DNA from: a virus
Length of the DNA: 34,485 nt
IMG/VR virus record: IMGVR_UViG_3300010391_000160
Coordinates: 1-34,485 of that record
Strand: one strand, 5' to 3'
Positions 23,899-30,017 of this stretch are shown here, piece after piece. Both the position numbers and the translations under genes were made by a program. The notes under the pieces were generated by a model, which was given only the letters and a program-made list of their open reading frames with translations, had not been told where the DNA came from and ran no database searches. How positions within the stretch are numbered: position 1 is the first letter of the stretch; each line of letters begins with the position of its first letter.

Positions 23899-24408
23899 CT
23901 ATGCGCCCTCCGGGGCGCTCAGGGCGGTTGGTGGCCTACCGGGCTGCCCGTCCCCCCTCGGACCCGCCACAGCAAGCGCCTGCCCAGCCGTGGGGGCCTG
24001 TAGGGGAGTCAGCGCCACCATCCCGGCGAAGATAACGATCATGTTAGGGAAGGGCGCACCCGCCTGGGCATTCCCGAACCTGAGACGCCCGCGAATGAAC
24101 CGGATCTCCTTGGCCTTCGGCAGTACGGTGTCGTGGAACCAGCGCGTATCCGTTCGGGCCGGTAGCAGGAAAACGGCGAGTTCGGCTTCCAGCCCTCGTT
24201 CAAGCCAGCGTCCGATGCTACGTCCGTAAGGAGGATTGCAGTAAACCCGCTTCCCCCGCCAGGTGGCGAACAGTGTAGCAAGCCCGTCTTGGTCGCCTCC
24301 TATCGGGCAGGGGTCGTAGTTGAAGTGGAACTCCTGATCCAGCCTCGCATAGACGGCTTGCGGAGTCCCCCAGTCTACCCGCAAGGAGGAGAACAGCACC
24401 CGGTTCAT
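23899..24408 (-). CDS. dam: Phage DNA N6-adenine methyltransferase (Dam family)
   Basis: 169 aa from the ATG in the ATGA overlap with the DUF3489 gene. It transfers methyl from SAM to adenine N6. Family features: DWGTPQAVYARLDQEFHFNYDPCP (~12-34), the catalytic NPPY at 58-61, a FLLPARTDTRWFHD block and the closing FIRGRLRFGNA and FPNMIVIF. This is the short phage-type Dam, without a separate target-recognition domain. The ~35 C-terminal residues are Ala/Pro-rich. Likely role: protecting phage DNA from restriction or timing replication. Confidence 0.88.
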   Translation of the reverse strand: MNRVLFSSLRVDWGTPQAVYARLDQEFHFNYDPCPIGGDQDGLATLFATWRGKRVYCNPPYGRSIGRWLERGLEAELAVFLLPARTDTRWFHDTVLPKAKEIRFIRGRLRFGNAQAGAPFPNMIVIFAGMVALTPLQAPTAGQALAVAGPRGDGQPGRPPTALSAPEGA

Positions 24409-24926
24409 GCTGCAATGCGGTAGACCCGGCCCCTGGACTCCGACTTCTCGGCGATGATGGCCAGCCGATGCTTGCTGCGGAGCGTGCTGAGGAAGCCGCG
24501 CACAGTGTGACGCTGCCACTTCAACTCGTCTACCAACTCCGTGAGAGACACCCCGCGCTCCCGGTTGAGCAGGCGAACGATCTCCGCACCTTTGCTGTCC
24601 TTGCGGAAAGCACCGCCGTTATCGGCGACCGCCTTGCGACGCGCCGATTTGGCTGCGACTGTCGGCTCATTGCCGGGGATCAGTACTTGGATCGCCTGCC
24701 ATATCTTCTGGACGCCGTAGGGTCGGTTGCGAAAACGCTTCAGCGGCTTCAGCTTGCCAAACGGCGGCGCACCGGCGAAACTGTTCCAGATCGCCGTTAC
24801 CTCTTCCTTGGTCCACTGTCGCTGGTTCACCAGCGCCAGTAATTGGGCTTTGGTTGCGAAGGAGTCGCCGATGGCAGTTTCGCCCGGCGAGTAAGTGATG
24901 TTTTGGTCTTGGTCGATACTAAACAT
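24405..24926 (-). CDS. DUF3489-type protein
   Basis: 173 aa from the ATG at 24926, which has GGAGGG just upstream. The middle (ATKAQLLALVNQRQWTKEEV, WNSFAGAPPFGKLKPLKRF) precedes a C-terminal winged-helix-like DUF3489 domain (~105-173): KGAEIVRLLNRERGVSLTEL, WQRHTVRGFLST, RGRVYRIA. The family has no proven function, but its C-terminal HTH-like fold suggests DNA binding. The gene is coupled to Dam by an ATGA overlap and has its own predicted promoter. Confidence 0.75.
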   Translation of the reverse strand: MFSIDQDQNITYSPGETAIGDSFATKAQLLALVNQRQWTKEEVTAIWNSFAGAPPFGKLKPLKRFRNRPYGVQKIWQAIQVLIPGNEPTVAAKSARRKAVADNGGAFRKDSKGAEIVRLLNRERGVSLTELVDELKWQRHTVRGFLSTLRSKHRLAIIAEKSESRGRVYRIAA

Positions 24927-24943
24927 GATCCCTCCAGGCAGAA

Positions 24944-24972
24944 AGTCTAGCACGGATCATAATGGATCGCAA
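24944..24972 (-). promoter_or_regulatory. Sigma70-type promoter before the DUF3489-Dam-SleB genes
   Basis: On the - strand TTGCGA (24967-24972), a 17-base spacer and TAGACT (24944-24949), each 4/6 to consensus. Transcription would start near 24937, giving an ~11-base leader that contains the GGAGGG before ATG 24926. The - strand direct repeat GATCC, 24958-24967 region, lies in the spacer and could be an operator half-site pair. Confidence 0.4.
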
Positions 24973-24985
24973 GGTCTTTCTTCAT
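24947..24985 (-). CDS. Possible 12-aa leader peptide overlapping the promoter
   Basis: ATGA overlap with the stop of the upstream gene, GGGAGG as Shine-Dalgarno, product MKKDLAIHYDPC, stop within the -10 box. Translation of upstream mRNA would run over the promoter. Coding value unproven. Confidence 0.25.
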   Translation of the reverse strand: MKKDLAIHYDPC

Positions 24986-25155
24986 GCCTCCCGCGCTTCC
25001 GGCTTCCACTGACTGCCCCGTACCGCCCAGGGGCAGGGGAACCGGAGCATGCATCGTCTGCACGCCGCCCAGGGACCGCCGGCAAACATCAGGTCAGACG
25101 GCTCGCGGTGGAACAGGTTGTGCCAGGCGGTGCGGAGCCAGCGAGGTATTCTCAC
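24982..25155 (-). CDS. Small Cys/Trp-rich protein (57 aa)
   Basis: 57 aa from a GTG that overlaps the stop of the nuclease gene (GTGA). It has a basic aromatic start (RIPRWLRTAWHNLFHREPSD), and CRRC with a further Cys in MLRFPCPW suggests metal binding. The end is basic. The TGCA-TCGTC-TGCA site (25050-25064) lies within the gene, overlapping the codons for the CRRC region. Family unknown; co-translation suggests a partner of the nuclease. Confidence 0.5.
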   Translation of the reverse strand: MRIPRWLRTAWHNLFHREPSDLMFAGGPWAACRRCMLRFPCPWAVRGSQWKPEAREA

Positions 25156-25580
25156 AATTCCCTCACGTCCGGCAACCGCGCCCGATCGCGTTTTGGCGGA
25201 ATAGCCCGCATCACATCGTCGAGCGATCGAGCCTCGATGTAGAGCGCGCCCTCGCCTTCCGCGCGTGCCCGGAAAAACTTTTGCGCCAGACGCAACCTTC
25301 CACCGCCGGGCCTCTTGCATTCGATCCAACAGATGACGGCGACGCTGAAGTTCGCTACCAGCGGCCCCCCGTGCCAATGCACCCTTCGCCCAGTCGGAAT
25401 CTGGGCCACAATGTCCGGCGTGCCCTCCGGTGCCAGCAGTACCCGCCGACCTTCCCGCTCGGCTTCGCCAGCGTTCAGCCGGATCGCCAGGATGCCCTCG
25501 TAGCCGAGGTAGTCCAGGACGGCGCGCTGGACGTGGGCTTCCTTGATAGCCAATCGGCGCCAGCGGTCAGCGGTAATCAT
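25152..25580 (-). CDS. VRR-NUC nuclease
   Basis: 142 aa, close to the stand-alone viral VRR-NUC length. It is a PD-(D/E)xK-fold nuclease: GTPDIVAQ (~54-61, catalytic Asp), CWIECKR (~83-89, the ExK motif) and the downstream helix with Gln (RLRLAQKFFRARAEGEGALY). Phage VRR-NUC proteins are thought to act on branched DNA or in recombination. Start is ATG 25580 with GGAGG before it. Coupled to a small Cys protein downstream. Confidence 0.82.
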   Translation of the reverse strand: MITADRWRRLAIKEAHVQRAVLDYLGYEGILAIRLNAGEAEREGRRVLLAPEGTPDIVAQIPTGRRVHWHGGPLVANFSVAVICWIECKRPGGGRLRLAQKFFRARAEGEGALYIEARSLDDVMRAIPPKRDRARLPDVREL

Positions 25581-25611
25581 CCTGACCTCCGTAGCGGGCC
25601 GTGCGTCATGT

Positions 25612-26478
25612 TCACTGGAGCGTCTCCATAGCGGTCAGGTCCATCACCATCGGCCGCTCCGAGTGCTGGCGGTGTTTGTCCGGGTGGCACTCCTGCCAGC
25701 ACAACCCCACCAAATTGTCTGGGTGATCCGTGCCGCCGTGCGAGCGGAATTGCCTGTGGTGTTTGCCGAGTGCCCGTATTTTCCCGCAATGCGCGCACTT
25801 CCAGCCTTGTCGCTCGCAGATCAACCGGTCGAGCGGGTCCATCAGGGCAAGCTGCTGGGCCAGGTCAGTGGTGATCGTGGCCGTGACCAGCTCGACCAGC
25901 CCGCCGCGCCCACCGACGTAGGCTATAGCCTCGGGCGTCGCCAGGACTTCAGCCAGACCCGCGAGCTGTTCCACCGGCGCCACAGAAAACATATCCACGA
26001 TCTTTTGCAGCGCCTTCCCCGCCGTCACGTCCGCCAGCCACTTGGTCACCAGCACGCCCTTGCTGACCCCGTGGGCCTCGCGGAACTCCTTGCGGTCCTG
26101 GGTCTGCGCCTGCTCGATGATGGCCGGGGTGAGCGCGCCGGCCGCCTCCATCCGCACGATGTCGCCGACGTTCCGGCGGCCTGCAACCGCTGCACGCTGC
26201 TTCGGGGTCATGGCGGCCAGGGTCGCGCTTTGAGCTAGGCCGATGGCATAATACGCCGTTCGCCAACGGAGACCAGTCAGCCGGGGAAAACCTTCATCAC
26301 GTTGGAGGAAGTCCTGCCAAGTGCGGAAACCCAGATGCTCGCCCTTGTATAACTCGTCCCTCTGGATCTCCAGCAAAGCGTGACCCATGGCGATATACTC
26401 ATCGAGTAGGTCGGCTACCTTCCGACAGATGCGCTCGCCGTGGCCTACGAGTCTGGACATTGCTGGTTCTGGTGTCAT
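25612..26478 (-). CDS. HNH-domain protein with N-terminal helical domain
   Basis: 288 aa from the ATG at 26478, preferred because an upstream start would overlap the next gene. Residues ~15-200 are helical: RICRKVADLLDEYIAMGHAL, GFRTWQDFLQ, GLRWRTAYYAIGLAQ, KQRAAVAG, similar in style to ParB/DUF3102-like DNA-binding proteins. Residues ~232-272 form an HNH nuclease with structural cysteines: CERQGWKCAHCGK, HHRQFRSHGGTDHPDNLVGL and a closing C-x-x-C-H. It could be a site-specific nickase for replication or packaging, or a free-standing HNH enzyme with its own binding domain. Confidence 0.8.
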   Translation of the reverse strand: MTPEPAMSRLVGHGERICRKVADLLDEYIAMGHALLEIQRDELYKGEHLGFRTWQDFLQRDEGFPRLTGLRWRTAYYAIGLAQSATLAAMTPKQRAAVAGRRNVGDIVRMEAAGALTPAIIEQAQTQDRKEFREAHGVSKGVLVTKWLADVTAGKALQKIVDMFSVAPVEQLAGLAEVLATPEAIAYVGGRGGLVELVTATITTDLAQQLALMDPLDRLICERQGWKCAHCGKIRALGKHHRQFRSHGGTDHPDNLVGLCWQECHPDKHRQHSERPMVMDLTAMETLQ

Positions 26479-26491
26479 GGGGTTCTCTCGG

Positions 26492-26734
26492 TCAATTATG
26501 GCAGTGTCGCTCGTGCTTTGGTATGAGAAACAACAGTGGGCGCAAAGTGCCTTCGCAGGCATCGCGCAACTTATGTACTGGCTCCGGCGCCTTCTGCATG
26601 AACTCTTGATCTGTCAGCATCAAATAGACGACGCCGAGTACGGCTAGAAATCCTTGCATGGGCGTGCAGTTGGCGGCGTTAAGCACGTCAATGATGCTCG
26701 AGGCGAGCTTATCAGATGTTTGGAGGCTGGTCAT
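26492..26734 (-). CDS. Small unassigned protein (80 aa)
   Basis: 80 aa, ATGA overlap with the gene upstream. Two helices (SDKLASSIIDVLNAANCTPM, GFLAVLGVVYLMLTDQEFM); the second is hydrophobic but short and interrupted for a membrane segment. The end is basic and His-rich. Small soluble helical proteins of this kind are common in phage early regions. Function unknown. Confidence 0.6.
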   Translation of the reverse strand: MTSLQTSDKLASSIIDVLNAANCTPMQGFLAVLGVVYLMLTDQEFMQKAPEPVHKLRDACEGTLRPLLFLIPKHERHCHN

Positions 26735-27018
26735 GGGGTTGCTCCTTGGGCTTCCCGCTCCTGCGCTCGAGCCATTATCCTGCCCGCAATTCTCTCTGCC
26801 GCTTCTTCGCCAATCAGCATACTGTCTCGCTCCGCCTCAGCGTTAGCGATATCCCCGCACGCTTCGCGCTCCTCCAGTCGCCCCCGCTGCTTCCAGGCGA
26901 GCAGCAGATCGATCATCGCGTTCTGGGTCGCCTTGGATATTTCCAAGTCGCCGAAATTGTTGTCGAAGAAGTACGTCGCATCCCGCAGCGCCTCTTGCCG
27001 GTCGGTGTCGGTGGTCAT
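26731..27018 (-). CDS. Small unassigned helical protein (95 aa)
   Basis: 95 aa from ATG 27018, preceded by AGGGGGAGCCG. Mostly helical: RQEALRDATYFFDNNFGDLE, MIDLLLAWKQRGRLEEREA, then IGEEAAERIAGRIMARAQ. No motif recognised. The bases around its start are nearly identical to those at the next gene upstream (27197-27212), so the two starts share a duplicated initiation region. Confidence 0.6.
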   Translation of the reverse strand: MTTDTDRQEALRDATYFFDNNFGDLEISKATQNAMIDLLLAWKQRGRLEEREACGDIANAEAERDSMLIGEEAAERIAGRIMARAQEREAQGATP

Positions 27019-27200
27019 CGGCTCCCCCTGGCTTTCCCCTTGCATTTCCAGCAGACAATCATCTTCCGCTGTGGTCTGCGGTTGGCGGTGATCGAAACGT
27101 CGTGCCCGCAGTCCAGAGCCAAAACCCAAACGCGCTCGTTAAGCGGCGACTGCCTTACGCTCTCCACGCGAGAAGCCAGCACGGGGCGATCATCGGTCAT
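27015..27200 (-). CDS. Small Cys-containing protein (61 aa)
   Basis: 61 aa, with the same AGGGGGAGCCG-ATGACC initiation region as its downstream neighbour. A beta hairpin (ERVWVLALDCGHDVSI) is followed by RKMIVCWKCKGK, so Cys-x-His and CxxC together may form a zinc ribbon. This single-CxxC layout is common in small phage proteins. Overlaps both neighbours through ATGA. Confidence 0.65.
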   Translation of the reverse strand: MTDDRPVLASRVESVRQSPLNERVWVLALDCGHDVSITANRRPQRKMIVCWKCKGKARGSR

Positions 27201-27502
27201 CGGCTCCCCCTTGCGCTCCGCTTGGGCGGTGTACTCCAGTCGTTGCCTTTACGGGTCCAGCCGGCCGCCAGGAGTCGTTTGTGCCGTCGCCGCTCCGCTT
27301 GACGTGTGCGCCGCTGGACGCGGGGATGGTCGGCGCCGTCCACACCCGCTAAGGCATCTCGCAACAAAGTCCTGGTCACGCCCAAGCTGTCGGGACCATC
27401 CAGGGCGTAGCGAATCATCCAGCGCAGGCGGCGAATCTCCCGGCGTGCTTCTCGCAAAGCACGGCAACACAGCGGGCGACCTGCACTCGATGCACGTTTC
27501 AT
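27197..27502 (-). CDS. Basic unassigned protein (101 aa)
   Basis: 101 aa from the ATG overlapping the stop of the gene upstream. Very Arg-rich (REARREIRRLRWMIRY, QRRTRQAERRRHKRLLAAGW), ending in a W-T-R-K-G-N-D-W motif and a basic tail; nucleic-acid binding is likely. A TGCA-CTCGA-TGCA site (27482-27496) lies across its first codons, encoding ASSAG, just past the ATG. Confidence 0.6.
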   Translation of the reverse strand: MKRASSAGRPLCCRALREARREIRRLRWMIRYALDGPDSLGVTRTLLRDALAGVDGADHPRVQRRTRQAERRRHKRLLAAGWTRKGNDWSTPPKRSARGSR

Positions 27503-28035
27503 GCCGCCGCTCCTTTCCTCGCCATCCCCCTCGGGCAGGTACACGGCTTGACCGCTGAGCGGGGAACGTCGATCTTCCGCAGAACCTCGCCGGTGTCGCT
27601 GCACTTCTCGCAGCGCACGCCCCGCGCCGCGGCTTGGCTCATGCGGTTCGCTCGGCCGTAATGTGGCCCCTTAAGCAGCTTGCCGAACTCGCAGACGCAG
27701 AACTCGTAGACGTTTTCGGTGTGCGGAATCTCGATAGGCACGAAGCCGGTGTTGTCGCAGAGCGGGCAGTCGGGGAGAGGTTGCAGCGCCATCAGCCTTG
27801 CTCGGTTGTTGGTGACTCTTGCGGCCTCGCGGACCTCACGAACCGTGGGGCAGGCGACCCATTGCAGAAACCCGCGGGCTGCATCGCTGGCCGCCTCCGG
27901 TGTCGGATAGCTCTCGACGAACTCAGCGATCAGCGCGGCGCGGGCACCCTCTTCCCACTTCGGGAACTTGTCCATGCCGGCCAGCATGTCCACGGCGGCG
28001 GTTACTGCGGCGACGTTTTCTTTACTAGATTGCAT
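27499..28035 (-). CDS. Protein with DnaJ-like Cys clusters (178 aa)
   Basis: 178 aa from ATG 28035, overlapping the upstream gene by 11 bases. The N-terminal ~90 residues are helical (AAVTAAVDMLAGMDKFPKWE, ASDAARGFLQWVACPTVREV). The C-terminal half has four Cys pairs: CPLCDNTGF, CVC, CEKCSDTGE and CTC. These resemble the CxxCxGxG zinc centres of DnaJ. It is probably a DNA-replication accessory or loader-type protein, but no family could be fixed. Confidence 0.65.
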   Translation of the reverse strand: MQSSKENVAAVTAAVDMLAGMDKFPKWEEGARAALIAEFVESYPTPEAASDAARGFLQWVACPTVREVREAARVTNNRARLMALQPLPDCPLCDNTGFVPIEIPHTENVYEFCVCEFGKLLKGPHYGRANRMSQAAARGVRCEKCSDTGEVLRKIDVPRSAVKPCTCPRGMARKGAAA

Positions 28036-28348
28036 GGGGTCGGACCAAGGTGATTGCGAGCCGCGCGCTACCAGAGCGCAACTCGGCAATCTCTTTCGCG
28101 GACAACTTGCGCGCTACCTGATAATCTTCTGGTTCCCAGCAGGCTTCGGAAAAGAACTGGAGCGCTGTTTTCTCACTGCGTATGTCGAACGCCGTAGTAA
28201 CCACTACCGCAGCCCAGCATTCTTGCGCGTAGAATCGGTGCTTCTTGCCAGCTCGACAAGGTTCCGCTCCTTCCTTGCTGTCTTCCTCCATGAGACATTC
28301 CCCGCACGTCCTGGGTTGCTTCGCTGGATCGGGAACTCTGTTTTTCAT
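28025..28348 (-). CDS. Small Cys-rich protein (107 aa)
   Basis: 107 aa from the ATG in the ATGA overlap with the replication gene. Cysteines at CGEC, PC and QECW suggest one zinc site in the N-terminal half; the C-terminal half is helical (WEPEDYQVARKLSAKEIAEL). Family unknown. As the next gene after the replication protein it may be a replication accessory. Confidence 0.6.
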   Translation of the reverse strand: MKNRVPDPAKQPRTCGECLMEEDSKEGAEPCRAGKKHRFYAQECWAAVVVTTAFDIRSEKTALQFFSEACWEPEDYQVARKLSAKEIAELRSGSARLAITLVRPHAI

Positions 28349-29313
28349 GTGTGTGCCTGCCTCCCCTGGAGTATCCGCATGGTGGCCTCTGTCACCCGCG
28401 CCTTGCCCGCGTCGATGATCTGCTGGCGTCGGTTCGTGGGCGGCCGATACCCGTTGCGGCCTGCACTCGATGCACGCGGCTGCGACCCGTGCTCGGCCCG
28501 ATATCCCTGGACCCAATCGAAAGCGAACTGCCCGATGCTGCCCGGCAGGTCGGCCAGCGCGAACCGCTGTAGCCCGGCTACCAGCGCCGCCCGGAACCTC
28601 TCGGGGTTTGGTTTTTCGTCGCGCTCGAGTTGCTCGAGCATCGGCTGGCTGAGGGTTCCCAGCCGCTTGAGGCGGGCCTTACTGAACAGGCGCCGGCAGT
28701 GCCGCCCTATGACCACCTGGAGGGAGCCGGTCAGGTCGAGTCCTAGCCCAGGCGGAAGCCCCACGCTCGGGTCTGCTGGGATGAACTTCGGGTCCGGCTC
28801 TGGTAAACCCTTCCCGAATCCTGCCGGGGGTTCGGTTGGCTCGTGGGGGGTATGGGGGGTACTCTCTCTCTTAACTTCTAAAACTTCTACTTCCTTATAA
28901 CGGTCGGACACTTTTGGTACCAAATCTGTCCTACCACTTTCCGAGTGGTCGGCCAAATCTGTCCTACCACTTTTGGTCTTTCGGAGACTGTCTTCCAGAC
29001 CGGAGGACCAGAGTAACCGGTACCGGTTTACCTCTTGGCCGCAGGTCTGATCCCGCTCTATGTAGCCAGCCGTCGCCAGTTCATCGAGGTACCGCCGCGA
29101 CTGGCGCTCACTGACTCCGATAGCGCCGGCGAACTCCACGAGGCCCAGGGAGAACCAGTATCCGCCATCTTCCGAGAGATCGCGGGCGAACCACGAGAGG
29201 CGGCCCCAGGCGAGTTTGGCGGCTGCTGAGAGTCCCCGGTCGCGGACCATGCTGTCGGGAATATAGCACCCGCGAAACAGGCCCCTCGGGTTGAATGGTT
29301 CGCCGACGTTCAT
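28345..29313 (-). CDS. Winged-helix replication-initiation-like protein
   Basis: 322 aa from ATG 29313 (GGGGTGA upstream). Residues ~10-110 are a winged-helix domain of the phage replication-organiser type: LSAAAKLAWGRLSWFARD, FAGAIGVSERQSRRYLDEL, AGYIERDQ, VNRYRLLW. A disordered linker (~115-180) with two copies of SGRTDL follows, encoded by the iteron repeats. The C-terminal ~140 residues are helical and basic, fit for helicase-loader contact. The design copies lambda O: DNA-binding N-terminus, origin inside the gene, partner-binding C-terminus. It is co-translated with the short HTH-like gene upstream. Confidence 0.7.
   Translation of the reverse strand: MNVGEPFNPRGLFRGCYIPDSMVRDRGLSAAAKLAWGRLSWFARDLSEDGGYWFSLGLVEFAGAIGVSERQSRRYLDELATAGYIERDQTCGQEVNRYRLLWSSGLEDSLRKTKSGRTDLADHSESGRTDLVPKVSDRYKEVEVLEVKRESTPHTPHEPTEPPAGFGKGLPEPDPKFIPADPSVGLPPGLGLDLTGSLQVVIGRHCRRLFSKARLKRLGTLSQPMLEQLERDEKPNPERFRAALVAGLQRFALADLPGSIGQFAFDWVQGYRAEHGSQPRASSAGRNGYRPPTNRRQQIIDAGKARVTEATMRILQGRQAHT
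28455..28477. repeat. 23-base dispersed repeat, copy 2
   Basis: Identical to 15712-15734; here it lies within the C-terminal part of the replication gene. Core TGCACTCGATGCACG at 28462-28476. Confidence 0.7.
28863..28978. other. Candidate replication origin: AT-rich block plus iterons
   Basis: Bases 28863-28900 are an A/T-rich, pyrimidine-strand tract (TTAACTTCTAAAACTTCTAC) in otherwise GC-rich DNA. Next come the palindrome TTTGGTACCAAA (28913-28924) and two identical 21-base repeats (28920-28940 and 28953-28973, both beginning CCAAATCTGTCC) spaced exactly 33 bp, about three helical turns. The 10-mer CACTTTTGGT recurs at 28909 and 28969. Iterons beside an unwinding element inside the initiator gene is the lambda-type origin plan. 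Confidence 0.55.
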
Positions 29314-29317
29314 ACGG

Positions 29318-29446
29318 TCACCCCGACTCGGAAAGTAGTTTCTGCGCCCTTCCGTAAATTGCAACGGCCAGCGCCAGGAGCACCAGCCGATCACTGCCTT
29401 CAGACTCAGAGTGGTCGAACACCCAGGCCATAACCTTGACGCTCAT
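29318..29446 (-). CDS. Short HTH-like protein (42 aa), possibly truncated
   Basis: 42 codons, starting in an ATGA overlap with the gene upstream and ending five bases before the replication gene. MSVKVMAWVFDHSESEGSDR and LVLLALAVA match the first helices of phage replication/HTH proteins, which normally continue for 60 or more residues of winged helix. Here the frame stops after LLSESG. It may be a shortened copy of the N-terminus of a replication protein placed in front of a second, complete one. Confidence 0.6.
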   Translation of the reverse strand: MSVKVMAWVFDHSESEGSDRLVLLALAVAIYGRAQKLLSESG

Positions 29447-29664
29447 TCTTGTCCATCCTCTGACAGCCCGGCCCACTGGAGCCACGCTTCAGCGTAGATA
29501 CCAGTGGCCTCTATGGGTAGTTCACCAGGCTCTTTCAATGGATATAGTGCCGCCGTCACAACGCCATTCACCGTTTTGCGCCGGACAGATTTTACCCAGC
29601 GGACGAAAAGGACTCCATCCGCATTCACAGGAAGAAATCCATTTACAAGCTTGATCTCTTTCAT
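29443..29664 (-). CDS. Small unassigned protein (73 aa) under leader control
   Basis: 73 aa, first gene behind the promoter at 29779-29807. The product is beta-rich (KEIKLVNGFLPVNADGVLFV, VKSVRRKTVNGVVTAALYPL), with an acidic, aromatic end. GGAAGGAG lies upstream of the ATG, and the nine bases just before the ATG can pair with the leader, so its translation is probably the regulated step. Function unknown. Confidence 0.6.
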   Translation of the reverse strand: MKEIKLVNGFLPVNADGVLFVRWVKSVRRKTVNGVVTAALYPLKEPGELPIEATGIYAEAWLQWAGLSEDGQE

Positions 29665-29766
29665 TGATCGCCCTCCTTCCAGGGCTTGCGGGCGGGGCGA
29701 TCAGGGAAGGCTGACCGCCCGCTGCTCCCGCTGCAAACAGGTCGACTCGAACGGGCTCGAGCCGAC
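29665..29766 (-). promoter_or_regulatory. Structured 5' leader with two alternative hairpins over the start site
   Basis: In the - strand RNA, stem 1 pairs 29757-29766 with 29741-29750 (10 bp with one G-U, 6-base loop). Stem 2 pairs 29711-29720 with 29695-29704 (10 bp, one G-U, 6-base loop). The second arm of stem 2, 29695-29703, is also perfectly complementary to 29665-29673, the nine bases directly before the ATG. The two pairings exclude each other, the usual logic of a translational switch. The ligand or protein, if any, is unknown. Confidence 0.5.
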
Positions 29767-29778
29767 GCGCCGTTGAGA

Positions 29779-29807
29779 ATATTATGCCATACCGGGGCGC
29801 TTGTCAA
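29779..29807 (-). promoter_or_regulatory. Strong sigma70-type promoter for the replication genes
   Basis: On the - strand a consensus TTGACA (29802-29807) precedes TAATAT (29779-29784, 17-base spacer) or CATAAT (29781-29786, 15-base spacer). The -35 box overlaps the stop codon of the upstream gene. Transcription would start near 29772, giving a leader of about 108 bases that folds as described. Confidence 0.65.
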
Positions 29808-30017
29808 GGGGAAAGATCCTTCGGGACCAACTGCTTCTGCTCGACCATGTTGATGGCCGCGCGAATCTTGTTGGCCATGTCCGCTCCTGGATACGAACTC
29901 CCGTGGGGTTGCTCTCGAAGTTGAGCAATGAACCGTCGCCAGCAATCCACCGTCATCGTGAACGTCATGGAAAGCTCGACCTTTTTCAGGCTCCACAATT
30001 ACTGCTGTGACTTTCAT
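29804..30017 (-). pseudogene. Small protein gene split by a one-base frame change
   Basis: The ATG at 30017 overlaps the stop of the SbcC-like gene (ATGA) and reads MKVTAVIVEPEK. The natural continuation ELSMTFTMTVDCWRRF...LVPKDLSP lies in the +1 frame and ends at 29804. The two join into one 70-residue protein if one A is removed from the A5 run (29982-29986 on the + strand as T5). In the present sequence the first frame instead runs on through the promoter to 29661 with unlikely sequence. A sequencing error, a mutation, or programmed slippage on the A-run would each explain it. Confidence 0.6.

Noticed and set aside
29738-29766. tRNA-like T-arm sequence GTTCGAGTC in the leader
   Set aside because: No acceptor, D or anticodon stems can be drawn around it; it is one arm of a simple hairpin.
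29661-30017. 118-codon frame from the ATG at 30017 through the promoter to 29661, ending in an ATGA overlap
   Set aside because: After residue 12 the product is random-looking and crosses a strong promoter and hairpins; the +1 frame gives the natural protein.
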